Source: Tubiluchus corallicola (lineage: Eukaryota > Priapulida > Priapulimorpha > Priapulimorphida > Tubiluchidae). From it: a stretch of 64,000 nucleotides of DNA. The notes under the pieces were generated by a model. It made no database searches. It was not told the DNA's origin and was given only the letters and a program-made list of their open reading frames with translations. The stretch spans positions 64,001 to 128,000 of the forward strand of contig JAQGDQ010000401.1 of NCBI GenBank assembly GCA_030141605.1, read 5' to 3'. Positions 1 to 10,357 of the stretch are shown here, in pieces. The stretch's first letter is position 1, and every line of letters starts with the position of its first letter. Both the position numbers and the translations under genes were made by a program.

Positions 1-1374
1 GAGGTTTAAATTTATACAAATACTGGCAGGCTTATAATGTACTCAGTGTAAATTAACTTTGGGAAGAAAACAATAGTGAGACCTTGCCTATCTAATTTTC
101 TATTTTTTGCACAATCTATTCATTTACACTTATTGTTTTATCACATTCAAGTTTATATAGCTTACACCAAATTGATGCTATCGTTAGACACAGCTGTGGA
201 TATGCACGTAAAATAGCTACATATATGATGTTACTAATTGAGATTTTAGTAATGCAGAATTCTCTGTAAAGTAATTTAATGTATACATATAACAAGAACA
301 GCAAAATCATTAATTAAAGCAATATTTTAACACTGTTTTTTAAATACTGCTATAACACTGCCATATATATATAGTATACATGTGCCACTCTTGAAATACA
401 AAAAAGTCATAAGAACAGCACCAGCAGACACATTTTACATTTTTTGGTACATTTCATGGTGGGTATCAAATTCTAAGAGCTAGACTTGCCAAGATGCTTT
501 TTAAATACCGCACTAAAATTGCGTCATCCTGAGGTTCATATTTCCCGAACTAACAGAGCTGATGAAATCACCCGGTAGGCTAAAACTGGACGCAATTATT
601 TTCTTAGTCTTCTTTAAAAAATTACAGCAAACAGTCGTTAATCCAGATATTATCTTCCAACCATTATGGTCACAGCAGTACTATTACAGTTTAGTATTGT
701 TGGTAAATAATACATACATGAGAATATATACTGGTCCAGCAAGATCAATGACTGTTCATGTGTCTAACAGTCTCTTTTTCACTGACTTGACCATGACATA
801 TACTCCATTCTTTTATGCAAGAAAGGAAGAAACTTGATTGAAACTAGTTAGAACTACAAGACCATAAAGACAAATTTTCGCTATTACGTAAATTATAGTA
901 TATTCTATCATAAACAGGTTGTGAAAATGTCAAAGTAAAGTAATATGGAGAAACTGCATTAGCAATATTGTAAAATAAAGACATTTTGTGAATGTATCTT
1001 CTGTGTGCCATCTTTTACCAAGAAAGGCTAGCTTTTGCTTTTGACTAGTTTAATAATGTTTACATTTCATTATATACTGTACCTATTTGTTCTTTTTCTT
1101 GAAATTGGCATGATGTAGATAATGTTGACTATTCTTGACTATAATGTTGTTAATGTCTTTCCTTTGGGAAGTATCCCAAAAGTGAACAATGCTTGATGTT
1201 CTTAAATAAGTTTATTGTGTTAATAGTGAAGACTGATCTTTCTTACTCCTTCTCTTCCATCCTTGTTTCCCCAATTTTGATCTGTAACGTATGACTGTTA
1301 CATTCACGTTGCACTATAGTATACGATTACTAGCATTCAACTGCCTGTTGTTGCTTGTTAATATGAAAACTTTT
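1..1374. other. No firm gene; one weak terminal-exon candidate
   Basis: AT-rich DNA without a recognisable domain. The only coding-like stretch is 628-837 on the + strand: an acceptor-like TTACAG precedes about 70 open codons ending in TGA at 835-837, and an AATAAA signal follows at 974-979. This could be the last exon of an upstream gene, but the peptide is not recognised and chance is possible. Nothing else here is supported. Confidence 0.2.
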
Positions 1375-1800
1375 GTAGTAACAACTAGGCATTGGTGGGG
1401 GTTATATGTCAGTGCTATTGCCATAGCTTTAATTATTTATGGGCAGAGTAAGAAACGGTATGCTTCATTGTATGGTTCGTTTTAGAATATTGTATACCAG
1501 TGAACAAATTTTTCATTGCATTGCAGTTATAGGTTCACTTCAGTGTACTCTCAGTTTTATGCCTACTAACTGATTATGTATGGTTCTTGTATGACAATTA
1601 TTATACTTGTGGCATACCAAGCCGGGATAAAATTTTCTTCAAGTACTACCCCAGGTAGGCTAGTAGACAAACTATATTTTATGCATCTATTTTTACATAT
1701 TGTTGTTCAAAAACAATGTTATAAAACAGCTTTGTTCTATTTATTCTATACTATGCATGAGCTACTTAAATGCTATCCCAGGTAAACTATTAGACAAAGC
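1375..1800. repeat. Dispersed repeat, copy A (partner at 22080-22600)
   Basis: This segment aligns by eye with 22080-22600. Both carry the same order of blocks: a CTAGGCAyTGGTG block, then an AATTATTTATGGGCA block followed by AAGAAAC, then TGATTATGTAT, then ATGACAATTATTATACTTGTGGCAT, then CCAGGTAGGyTAGTAGA. The copies are diverged by substitutions and indels. No terminal repeats or protein were recognised, so the class is unknown. Confidence 0.6.
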
Positions 1801-1887
1801 GTTTTTATTTATACTTAAACTACTTGATTCAAAGTTGAATCAGTGGTGATTTAAGTTTGTCTTTTGGTTAACAAATTTAAACGTATT

Positions 1888-2003
1888 GGTGGATGTCACG
1901 AATGGGTAAAAAAATTGGTGGATGTCACGAATGGGTAAAATTATTTGTGGATGTCACGAATGGGTAAAATTATTGGTGGATGTCACGAATGGGTAAAAAC
2001 CAT
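1888..2003. repeat. 29-bp minisatellite, four copies
   Basis: Four head-to-tail copies of a 29-bp unit begin at 1888, 1917, 1946 and 1975. Each contains GTGGATGTCACGAATGGG followed by a TAAAA-rich spacer, and the copies are nearly identical. No coding role is apparent. Confidence 0.9.
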
Positions 2004-3465
2004 TTTTAGTTTCCCATATTCACATCCATAACTGAAATATCCCTGGTGATCGGCTTAATGTCAAAACCCATTATACTGCTGCAAGCATGCCACATTGAAT
2101 ATTTGTTGATTTTACATTGTGATGTTGATTTTACACGTTTTAAAACGACATGGTTCTACGATTGCTGAATGCATTTCAGTGCTCCAAGTCATGTAGTAAT
2201 CTATTACTAATTAATGTATTACCAGTTAAGCCAATACGTGTATCTTGCATCAAAAGCTTCAATCGTCTATTTGACGTCTTGCGTTCATTCGGGTACAGAT
2301 GTCAGTTCTATGTATTCCCACCATGAACTTAGGTCATGGCATTTGGTGTACAGCCGCTATGAGAAGATGAAAGTCGAATCTGGCATCCTTGTGTTTACAT
2401 AGGTGTGCCGTACATAACGGCAAAATAGTGTTAACAAGTTGGCCTGTTAATGTTGCATAATGCATCCACGCGTAGCAGGATCAATGGAAAGTTCCTAACC
2501 ACTGAATCGACGTCAGACCTATACAGTGGAGAGGTATAAAATACATCATTGCTTTATAGTTAAAAATGCTATGCATTCAGCCTCTGCACTCTTCCAGCAA
2601 ACTGAGCATTGCAGCATACCTGTTACATAACTAATAAGCTTTTTCACAGTTGCTGTCGGTCATAGGTTAAGTGAACCCCAGCAACATGTCTTAACTACAA
2701 CCGTCACATGACATGTGGGTAAAGCAAAGCCATCTGCCACATCAGTTCAGTGACTTCAGTTAATCATTAGTATAGAGGACTTAAAAAGTATGGTAAACAG
2801 TCTTTTTTGGACACATATTACTTCTCTTGTAATATTATTGATTGTTATGTGTGTGAACTATACTCTTGAAATGTTATAATTGTAACTGTAACCATTTTCT
2901 AGTTAATTATGTTTTTGTAATAGACATGACTGCTGTATTTACATGTTTTTCTTTGCATAATAATGCATATAAGATACATTTACTATATAACTCCACAAGT
3001 GAGTTGATGCCATGGTTTCACATTTCTTTATTATCTACATTATTATCTATGTAACTCTGTAAGTGGGTCACTTTCCTTTGGGTGGCCTGTACATTACAGG
3101 TCTCCCTGGCCAATTTATTCTTTGTATCTTCTTTTATTATTGTGCTAATTTGTTATGGCTAAATAAATACATATTTGACAGGATCTTGCTTGGGAACATG
3201 AAAAAATGAAATAGATAAGGTTCTAGCTAGCTGTTAATACTGTTACTATTACAATAGCGTGGGCTGATTGTCAAGTGTACAGTTTCACTTAACCTTTGAC
3301 CTTTTCAGGATCATCATAAATTGCTGGAACTGTGAAAAAACTTATTGATTTGCCTCAACCTCAGCACAATACACTGAACTAAAATTTTCTTGCATATTGT
3401 GGTGAAACCAGATATGAAACTACACCTGTACTGAAAAGAACTGAAAACTTTGCTTGTAATTACAG
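2004..3465. other. Region upstream of the first recognised exon
   Basis: No domain-bearing exon was found. At 2535-2541 there is a TATAAAA box. At 2790-2879 a 29-residue open frame on the + strand begins with ATG and has a hydrophobic stretch (SLVILLIVMCV) like a signal peptide. A phase-1 donor leading cleanly into the exon at 3466 was not found. Segments at 2635-2740 and 3285-3350 are inverted copies of repeat sequence found at 20690-20790 and 8085-8150. The bases near 3100-3180 look like the 3' tail of a retroposed element (AATAAATA), but this is weak. Confidence 0.3.
2535..2541 (+). promoter_or_regulatory. Candidate TATA box
   Basis: TATAAAA lies 931 bases upstream of the first recognised exon and about 250 bases upstream of a hydrophobic leader-like frame. 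It is the best core-promoter-like match between the minisatellite and the first exon. In AT-rich DNA such matches arise often by chance. Confidence 0.15.
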
Positions 3466-3579
3466 AATGTAAAGATGACCATTATAATTGTGAATACTAC
3501 AGTGATCAGGGCGAATGTGAGAACAATCCAGGTTGGATGGCAGACAATTGCAGGAAATCTTGCAGATATTGTTGCACTG
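3466..3579 (+). CDS. ShKT domain exon, copy 1a (type S1)
   Basis: A 114-base exon with acceptor TTACAG and donor GTAAAC, phase 1 at both ends. It encodes a ShKT-type Cys-rich domain with the family pattern CEY-x-S-D-Q-GEC-x-x-NPGWM-x-x-NC-x-x-SC-x-x-C. ShKT domains occur in secreted animal proteins, including channel-blocking peptides and tails of proteases and oxidases; this is a module inside a larger extracellular protein, not evidence of toxicity. It has seven cysteines rather than six, ending YCC, so one is unpaired within the domain. It differs from copies 1b and 1c at a few residues (DDH for DYH, YYS for YWS). It is the first recognised exon; the protein must start upstream. Confidence 0.85.
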
Positions 3580-3748
3580 GTAAACATTTATAAGCAGTTT
3601 ATTGTTTATCTTTATTTATTGCTATACAGTTATATTTACCTTAAATATATCACACTTTTTAGTTTTTAACAATGTATTTATTGCATTTTAGTTTTTACGA
3701 ATTAGTGCGGTTGATTATTTAGAGTTGAGATTAATCCTCGTAAAGTAG

Positions 3749-3875
3749 TTAATAAGTCCACAAAGTTATTAATTGCTGTAATAATAAGTCCACAAAGTTA
3801 ATACAACAATTAATAAGTTTGCAAAGTTATTACAACAATTAATTTGTCCACAGAGTTATTACAGCAGTTCTAATA
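3749..3875. repeat. Imperfect short tandem repeat, copy a
   Basis: About four degenerate copies of a roughly 33-bp unit built on AATAAGTCCACAAAGTTATTACAACAATT. The same array sits in the equivalent intron of the second and third triplet blocks (about 8604-8725 and 44234-44355), so it predates those duplications. Confidence 0.7.
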
Positions 3876-3939
3876 AAAGTATTTAAAACATTTTCTTGCT
3901 ATGCAGGAATCTTAGGAAACAAAAAGAACATAACCAACA

Positions 3940-4140
3940 ATGTGATAAACATGCCTACTGGCATTTATTTAGAAATTCTCCAGGATATGTTTCCCCAATG
4001 GTCATTTTCATTACTTCATATAAACATAATCTATTTGTTTTGTGCTTTTGTAGATTTTGGATTGAAAATGAGTATTAAGAATGGGCAAAACATATCCTGC
4101 AGAATTTCTAAATAAATACCAGTAGGCATGTTTATCACAT
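3940..4140. repeat. Long inverted repeat with 53-base arms, copy a
   Basis: Arms 3940-3992 and 4088-4140 are reverse complements apart from about two positions, separated by 95 bases. The arms begin ATGTGATAAACATGCC and end GGATATGTTT on the left. A transcript would fold into a strong hairpin. It lies in the intron between the two ShKT exons. No target-site duplication was recognised, so it may be a foldback/MITE-like element or a locally formed palindrome. Confidence 0.8.
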
Positions 4141-4405
4141 TCATTGGAGATTTTGTTTTCGTAAAGATATTTAAAATTTAAAATTACATTAATTTTGTCA
4201 CAGATAATCAGATGCTGATAACCACGAAGGCAAAGGAAGAACTTAACTTCTAAGAAGTCATTGAATCATAATGTAAATCATTTAATGTAAATAATATGTA
4301 ATAAGCCTAATATGTCTTAACATATGTTAAAATTTGAATAAAATTACAATCAAAATAATTTTTAAAATCATTATAAAGTTGTTTCTCAAAAATTTGTTTT
4401 TACAG

Positions 4406-4555
4406 TGGGGCCGGAACCTTGCAGGGATGAAATGTACAGTACGGATGGCACTGGTGATGTAACAAACTGTGCAATCTGGGCTAGTCAAGGCGAATGTGTT
4501 AATAATCCTAATTTCATGCTATACAGGTGCAAACTATCATGTGGTGTTTGTACAG
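4406..4555 (+). CDS. ShKT domain exon, copy 1 (type S2)
   Basis: A 150-base exon with acceptor TTTTTACAG and donor GTAAGC, phase 1 at both ends. It encodes a second ShKT module with exactly six cysteines: C1 in PCRDEM, C2 in NCAIW, C3 in GECVNNP, C4 in RCKLS, C5 in SCGV, C6 in VCT. The W-x-x-x-GEC-x-x-NP core is the family hallmark. Compared with copies at 9331 and 44758 it lacks one codon (VTNC instead of VTGDC) and has M for L in NFML. Together with 3466-3579 it forms a tandem ShKT pair. Confidence 0.85.
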
Positions 4556-5026
4556 GTAAGCTATTACAATCTTGTCATGAACAGCATCAGGGATGTAGCT
4601 AGGTAAGTGTTTTGTTTGCATTACAGGTTTAACTTTGATTTCAACAGCATCTCAGGAACCTCTTAATAGCTTAAACACTAATAATTAAGAAGAACAGTTT
4701 TTCAATCTTATTGATTATAAAGCTCCAAATGTAATTTTGTTTTCATAAATGTCCTCGTAAAGTATAGCTTTGAAGTGTAGTCTTGATAAAGAAATTGTAC
4801 AATTAAGAAAGGAAAAATACAATGTTTCCAGCTACCACAGTAGTTTATCCTCATGTAAAAAAAATTCACATAGAATTACTCATGCTAACTTTTTATTTTT
4901 TTGAAATGTATTGTCATGCCTAAAAAGGACACAAAAATGTCACGCTTAATTTCATTAATTGTCATTAACCATCGTCACTAAGTGACATTAAGAATTAAAT
5001 TTGTGTTATTGAATTGTATTCATTAG

Positions 5027-5206
5027 GTGATTTCTTACCTTATGAACCTTGTGATGTGAACGAATGTGGTGCTGGAGATCCTACACATAATTGCGATCCT
5101 AACTTTGGCAGCTGCACTAATACTAATGGAAGTTTTACGTGTCAGTGCTTAGAGGGATCTATTGACATAAGCACACCAGAAGATGGTCCAGGAACAACTT
5201 GCTCGG
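5027..5206 (+). CDS. Calcium-binding EGF exon, copy 1 (type E1)
   Basis: A 180-base exon, phase 1-1, with acceptor CATTAG and donor GTAAGA. It encodes a calcium-binding EGF-like domain: DVNEC supplies the D-x-N/D-E-C calcium signature, and CTNTNGSFTC matches the C-x-N-x4-F-x-C consensus for Asp/Asn beta-hydroxylation. Six EGF cysteines are present plus an extra one just before the domain (YEPCDVNEC). The spacer between cysteines 5 and 6 is long and acidic. It closes the ShKT-ShKT-EGF triplet. Confidence 0.88.
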
Positions 5207-5698
5207 GTAAGAACAAATAAATGTGTAAATGATTAGTACTTTTGGATCTGGAATAAGCAGTGATGGTACTGTTGATATTATTGTTGTTGTTGTTCTAGCA
5301 TTTATCTTTAAAAGCTATCACAGGCCACAGTTTTCATTGTACAGTATAACGCTTTGAAGTTTACAGCAAGCAGTGCTAATGCATGATCTCACAAATGTGT
5401 GTGCCACATCTCAGCTGAAGAACATCTGAACTGAGAGGTACAGTGCCCTTTTTATGCAATGCATTTCCAAGATGGAGGTGCTAATGCCCACCTAACTAGT
5501 GAATGGCAAGATACATGTAACAGCAAAGAACTAGCCGTACGAACATGAAATTACATTTGTATGGTAATAATTCTTTCATGTATGTCATTCAGTAAAACCA
5601 GTATGTTCCTTTTCAATGTTTTATGAGGTAGATTGTTAATGAATTACTGTAAAATTTGAATACCTATGTGTCAAAAGTTGCTTTATTATTCTGTAAAG

Positions 5699-6573
5699 TA
5701 GTGCTATTCAGCAGGGGTGGGCGGTCCACCCAAGGGTGGACCAAATTTGGCTAAAGGTGGACCAGGAATGCGGAATTCTACTCGCAATTCATATTGGTAC
5801 TATTTTGGCCAATGGACATTTTCCCATAGGACAAGAAGTGTGAAAAATTGAGTTTTTCTTGTATACTGGCCAAAGAATAGCAAATATTGAAAAAGAATTC
5901 ACTGTACACCATCCCTAACATAAAATAAGCAAGACGCAAGTAAAAAAATTGTTTGGTATTTTGTTACTATGGCAACCGTTGACTGTTTGTTGGTACATCA
6001 GCCAAAATTTGTAAAGAAATATGTTACTTCTGCATTGAAATGACTGTATTGCAGCCACGAAGTTATTTTTTAGAAAAAACACTTATCTTATGGCGGGTGA
6101 AATTAAGAAAACTTTGCCAATTTGTAGCAGCCATGTAAATGTGCATTATTAATAATAGTAATTATAAGTTGTGGTTTCGCTGGCTTTGTGTGTATCTGGC
6201 TTTTAATCAGAAGAGCTTAACCATTCAGGTGCTAGTATAAAACCACGTCAAGCTGTAATATAATTATGCAAGTGATAACGGCAACAGCAGTGACAATGGC
6301 AATGGTACAAAAATGTATTCGGTCTCTAAAACTGTACTATAATCCTGTGGCATGAAGTGATTAAATTAATGCAAATCCTTAGTTTTGATTCATTTTAAGG
6401 CTTATTAATAATTATTTACATGATAATAGTTTAATAAATATTATGTTATTTAATAAATAAATAATAATAAGGCTTAGTTAAACAAACTTTTGTTTCAATT
6501 TTCTGCCGGGTGGACCAGTTCAGAACTTAGGGCTGTTAGGGTGAACCGGTCTGAAAAAGATTGAATACCACTG
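5699..6573. mobile_element. Non-autonomous hAT-like DNA element with 8-bp TSD
   Basis: Insertion of 875 bp flanked by the 8-bp direct repeat CTGTAAAG (5691-5698 and 6574-6581). Related units carry an uninterrupted sequence at this place. The ends are imperfect inverted repeats: left TAGTGCTATTCA, right reverse-complement CAGTGGTATTCA. Subterminal GGTGGACC motifs occur near both ends. An 8-bp target duplication with CAGTG-type ends is typical of the hAT superfamily. No transposase frame was recognised, so it is probably non-autonomous. Confidence 0.8.
5963..5976 (+). promoter_or_regulatory. RFX X-box-like motif inside the hAT element
   Basis: GTTACTATGGCAAC matches the palindromic X-box consensus GTHNYYATRRNAAC at every position. 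RFX factors bind such sites in animal ciliary and other promoters. It lies inside the mobile element and far from a known promoter, so function is unproven. Confidence 0.3.
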
Positions 6574-7819
6574 CTGTAAAGCAAAGAAACAAATCTTTAA
6601 AGTAGTTTTTAAATTAATGGACTTACTAGGCTGCAACTGAAAATATGTCTCTGTTGTGTACTGCTTGTTTTCAGAATGCAGGACTTTCTAGGTTCCTGCT
6701 TGTGTCCAAGTGAGACAGAGTTGCCAATCACGCTATTCCTTTGCCAGGCACTGTACTGTTTAACCCCTCAAGCCCCATAAGACCAGCAAAAACTGGGGTC
6801 ATTATAAAATCGTAAATACAGTATTACTACTTCACTTGTAAATGGTTGGCTAGCCTATCTAGCTGTTCGCTTGTAAAGCATCTGGTGATTGGCTGAATTG
6901 AACACTCCTGTGGACTTATTTGGTTTGTCTGTAATTTTCAGCAAAAAACTGATTTACTAGGTTCTTATTTGCCAATAACTCGCCTAATAAGCCTCAGATC
7001 GTCAAATTGTTTGGTGACAAGATGCATCATTATATTAAGAATAATCCTTTTTTGCCAAAAAATGGATTTACTAGGTTTTTTGTGAAAATAGGAGAAATGT
7101 ACCTGTTAAAAGGATCTGCTGCACTAATATGTTGCTGTGGTTTGTTTTGTTCTGATGTATAAATGGATCTCTCGCAACAATGTGCATTTTAAATTTTTTT
7201 TAAAAGTGGGTCATGACAGCAGTAAATGCTTCTTATGGAAATCATTAACTTTATAAGAAACGAGTAATTTTGATATGCCGCATCCAAATGCATTAGTGCT
7301 TCCATTGTAGTTATTTAAAGTGTTGAACAGAATGCTGTAGTCTGAATTGGTAGCACTAGTAAAGCATTGAACTCGAAATTGTTGTTGAAATGGAACTGAA
7401 ATTTTGTTAGACAGTTGACTAGGCACTATACTAGATTTGGCAAATTAATTCCTAAAACACAAATACCCTCTGTAATACATGAACGTTCTAGACAGAGTCT
7501 ATTCCATTTTTTACCTGTTTAAGGATGGTCACATGCTGATAGATATAGTATTTACATATTGAAGCCAGTTTAAGAACAAAGATAATCTCATTATTATAAT
7601 ATATTCTTGTCTGATATTGTCTATGGCATAGACAAACATATAATTGCATCCTGTGTCCCGGTGCCTTTTTATGTAGTTACTTCCCTTAACTTTAGAACAT
7701 GTCTATGCCTCTGGGCAGCGTATAAGGGGCGACTTGTTGATGATGGCTTTATGGCTTCAAAATAAACAATGAATGAAATGTAATACCTAATAAACAGTGA
7801 ATTCAGTGAAGCAATGTGC

Positions 7820-7850
7820 AGATTTAAATTAATGCACTGCAGGGGCAGCA
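7820..7850 (+). pseudogene. Ghost EGF exon, copy 1
   Basis: The intact EGF units read ATTGCAG, then ATTTAAATGAATGTGATG. Here the sequence is GTGCAG, then ATTTAAATTAATGCA, immediately followed by downstream intron sequence (GCATAGCATAGCTGTCTC). The exon body has been deleted and the remnant has an in-frame TAA. The flanking intron still aligns with the functional units, which shows this was once an EGF unit. Confidence 0.65.
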
Positions 7851-8188
7851 TAGCATAGCTGTCTCTATTTTGCCTCTTCTGTCTACTTACTCTCTGTTTC
7901 ACCTCTTTTTTTCAATTCGCTTAACAGTTTTTTACACTAGCTACTATGCATCATTACACTAAGGAAGTAACGTGACACTTTGTGACAGACCTGATATGCT
8001 CAATGTTTAGAAGAAATAAGAATGCATGCCTTAATACAAAACCAAAACATACAACACTGTCTGGTAAAAATTAATAACCCTATAACAATAAGCCTTTCAC
8101 AGTTTCAGCAGTTGATGATGATCATGAAAAGGTCAAAAGGTTACCAGACAGCGCATTTGTATAAACTTGACCATGCTTGTAATTGCAG

Positions 8189-8302
8189 GATGTAAAGACT
8201 ACCACTATAATTGTGAATACTGGAGTGATCAGGGTGAATGTGAGAACAATCCAGGTTGGATGGCAGCCAATTGCAGGAAATCTTGCAGATATTGTTGCAC
8301 TG
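8189..8302 (+). CDS. ShKT domain exon, copy 1b (type S1)
   Basis: A 114-base phase 1-1 exon with acceptor AATTGCAG and donor GTATAC. It encodes the same seven-cysteine ShKT module as 3466-3579, with CKDYHYNCEYW at the start and CRYCCT at the end. The encoded protein is identical to the copy at 43819-43932. It starts the second ShKT-ShKT-EGF triplet. Confidence 0.87.
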
Positions 8303-8603
8303 GTATACATTTATAAACACTTTATTTTTTATTTCTATTCATTGCTACAGTTATATTTACCTTAAATATATCACACTTTTTAGTTTTTAACAATGTATTT
8401 AATACATTTTAGTTTCTATGAATTTGTGTCATTATGGTCAGTAATAATGATTGTGATTCAGTGGCTTCTTGGCTTGCTAACCTAGTTTACTATAATGGCT
8501 CAAAGGCATTCTTGAGTTATTTCAAAAAGTTGCTGTGTTTAGCAGAGAATTTGAACATCAGTACGGTTTATTATTTCGAGTTGAGATTAATGCTCGTAAA
8601 GTA

Positions 8604-8725
8604 GTTAATAAGTCCACAAAGTTATTACAGCAATTAATATCCACAAAGTTAATACAACAATTAATAAGTTTGCAAAGTTATTACAACAATTAATTTGTCC
8701 ACAGAGTTATTACAACAGTTCTAAT
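8604..8725. repeat. Imperfect short tandem repeat, copy b
   Basis: Second copy of the roughly 33-bp CCACAAAGTTATTACAACAATT repeat array, slightly shorter than the copy at 3749-3875. Confidence 0.65.
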
Positions 8726-8790
8726 AAAAGTATTTAAAATATTTTCTTGCTATGCAGGAATCTTAGGAAACAAAAAGAACATAACCAACA

Positions 8791-8991
8791 ATGTGATAAA
8801 CATGCCCACTGGCATTTATTTAGAAATTCTCCAGGATATGTTTCCCCAATGGTCATTTTCATTACTCCATATAAACATAATCTATTTGTTTTGTGCTTTT
8901 GTAGATTTTGGATTGAAAATGAGCATTAGGAATGGGCAAAACATATCCTGCACAATTTCTAAATAAATACCAGTAGGCATGTTTATCACAT
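8791..8991. repeat. Long inverted repeat with 53-base arms, copy b
   Basis: Arms 8791-8843 and 8939-8991 are near-perfect reverse complements, in the same intronic position as 3940-4140. Arm and loop lengths are kept relative to copy a. In the third block only the left arm survives (44421-44473). Confidence 0.78.
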
Positions 8992-9330
8992 TCATTGGAG
9001 ATTTTGTTTTTGTAAAAATATTTAAAATTTAAAATCGCATTAATTCTGTCACAGATAATCAGATGCTTATAACTATGATGGCAAACCAAGAACTTGGCTT
9101 CTAAGAAGTCATTGAATCATAATGATTTTTATGTACGTAGAACCAACAGCAGTGACATCAGTGTTTTAGAAACCAATGAACAATAAATATACCGTCTATG
9201 TACAAAATTTAATGAAAATAATATGTAATACGCCTAATATGTCTTAACACAAGTTAAAAATTTGAATAACATTACAATCAAAATAATTTTTAAAATCATA
9301 AAGTTGTTTCTCAAAAATTTGTTTTTACAG

Positions 9331-9483
9331 AGGGGCTGGAACCTTGCAGCGATGAAAAGTACAGTACGGATGGCACTGGTGATGTAACTGGTGACTGTGC
9401 AATCTGGGCTAGTCAAGGCGAATGCGTTAATAATCCTAATTTCCTACTATACAGGTGCAAACTGTCATGTGGTGTTTGTACAG
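9331..9483 (+). CDS. ShKT domain exon, copy 2 (type S2)
   Basis: A 153-base phase 1-1 exon with acceptor TTTTTACAG and donor GTAAGC. It encodes a six-cysteine ShKT module (PCSDEK, DCAIW, GECVNNP, RCKLS, SCGV, VCT). It has an extra Gly-Asp compared with 4406-4555. It differs from the 44758 copy by one residue (GLEPC here, GPEPC there). Confidence 0.87.
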
Positions 9484-10177
9484 GTAAGCTATTACAATCT
9501 TGTCATGAACAGCATCGGGGATGTAGCTAGGTAATGATCCACAGTACATTGTTTGTAAAAATAGGGTTAAAATTACATCATTTGTGGTATAGTATGTGCT
9601 TCACCAATATGTCTGACCTGAATGTGGTTTTAATTTTCCAACTGATTTGTAATTGAATATTTCTAGTTGGCTTGCAAAAGTGCTGTGACAATGGTACAAG
9701 GTTTCGTTGAAACATAAACAATAATTTGCCATGGTTTTATCAACAGCAGTGTTTTGTTTGCATTACAGGTTTAACTTTGATTTCAACAGCATCTCAGGAA
9801 CCTCTTAATAGCTTAAACACTAATAATTAAGAAGAACAGTTTTTCAAAGACTGGTTTTTTGCTTAGTTATTTCGATTGTATTGCTTGTAAATGTATGGCT
9901 GTATGTGTCTTCTTTGATTATAAAGCTCCCAATGTAATTTTGGTTTCATAAATGTCCTCGTAAAGTATAGCTTTGAAGTGTAGTCTTGATGCAGAAACTG
10001 TACAATTAATAAAGGAAAAAATACAATGTTTCAAGCTACCACTGTAGTCTGTAGATAAACCGCAGTGGTAGTTTGAAAAATCATGTTCTTCCTCTCTTAA
10101 TTTTAGGATTTTTTTTCATTAATTGTCACTAATTAACCTTAAAAAATAAATTTGTGTTATTGAATTGTATTCATTAG

Positions 10178-10357
10178 GTGATTTCTTACCTTATGAACCT
10201 TGTGACGTGAACGAATGTGGTGCTGGAGATCCTACACATAATTGCGATCCTAACTTTGGCAGCTGCATTAATACTAATGGAAGTTTTACCTGTCAGTGCA
10301 TAGATGGAGCTATTGACATAAGCACACCAGAGGATGGTCCAGGAACCACTTGCTCGG
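10178..10357 (+). CDS. Calcium-binding EGF exon, copy 2 (type E1)
   Basis: A 180-base phase 1-1 exon. The domain matches 5027-5206 with a few substitutions (CINTNGSFTC, CIDGAID) and keeps the calcium signature DVNEC, the beta-hydroxylation consensus and the extra upstream cysteine. The product is identical to the copy at 45604-45783. It precedes the tandem E2 array. Confidence 0.88.

Larger units (their letters stand above)
5207..8188. other. Intron with a hAT-like insertion and a ghost EGF unit
   Basis: The intron contains blocks homologous to the non-coding part of the tandem EGF units downstream (about 5380-5690 and 6600-7500) but no intact EGF exon. The 875-bp hAT-like element interrupts it. 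The equivalent exon position near 7820-7845 keeps only an acceptor-like GCAG and a few exon bases, with an in-frame stop. Confidence 0.6.

Noticed and set aside
3466-3579. Interpretation as a sea-anemone-type toxin gene
   Set aside because: ShKT modules are common in large extracellular proteins. Here they are internal phase-1 exons linked to EGF domains, with no toxin precursor layout.
3896-4078. 60-codon frame repeated at 8747 and 44377
   Set aside because: It covers one arm of the intronic inverted repeat and has no domain; the conservation is that of the duplicated block.
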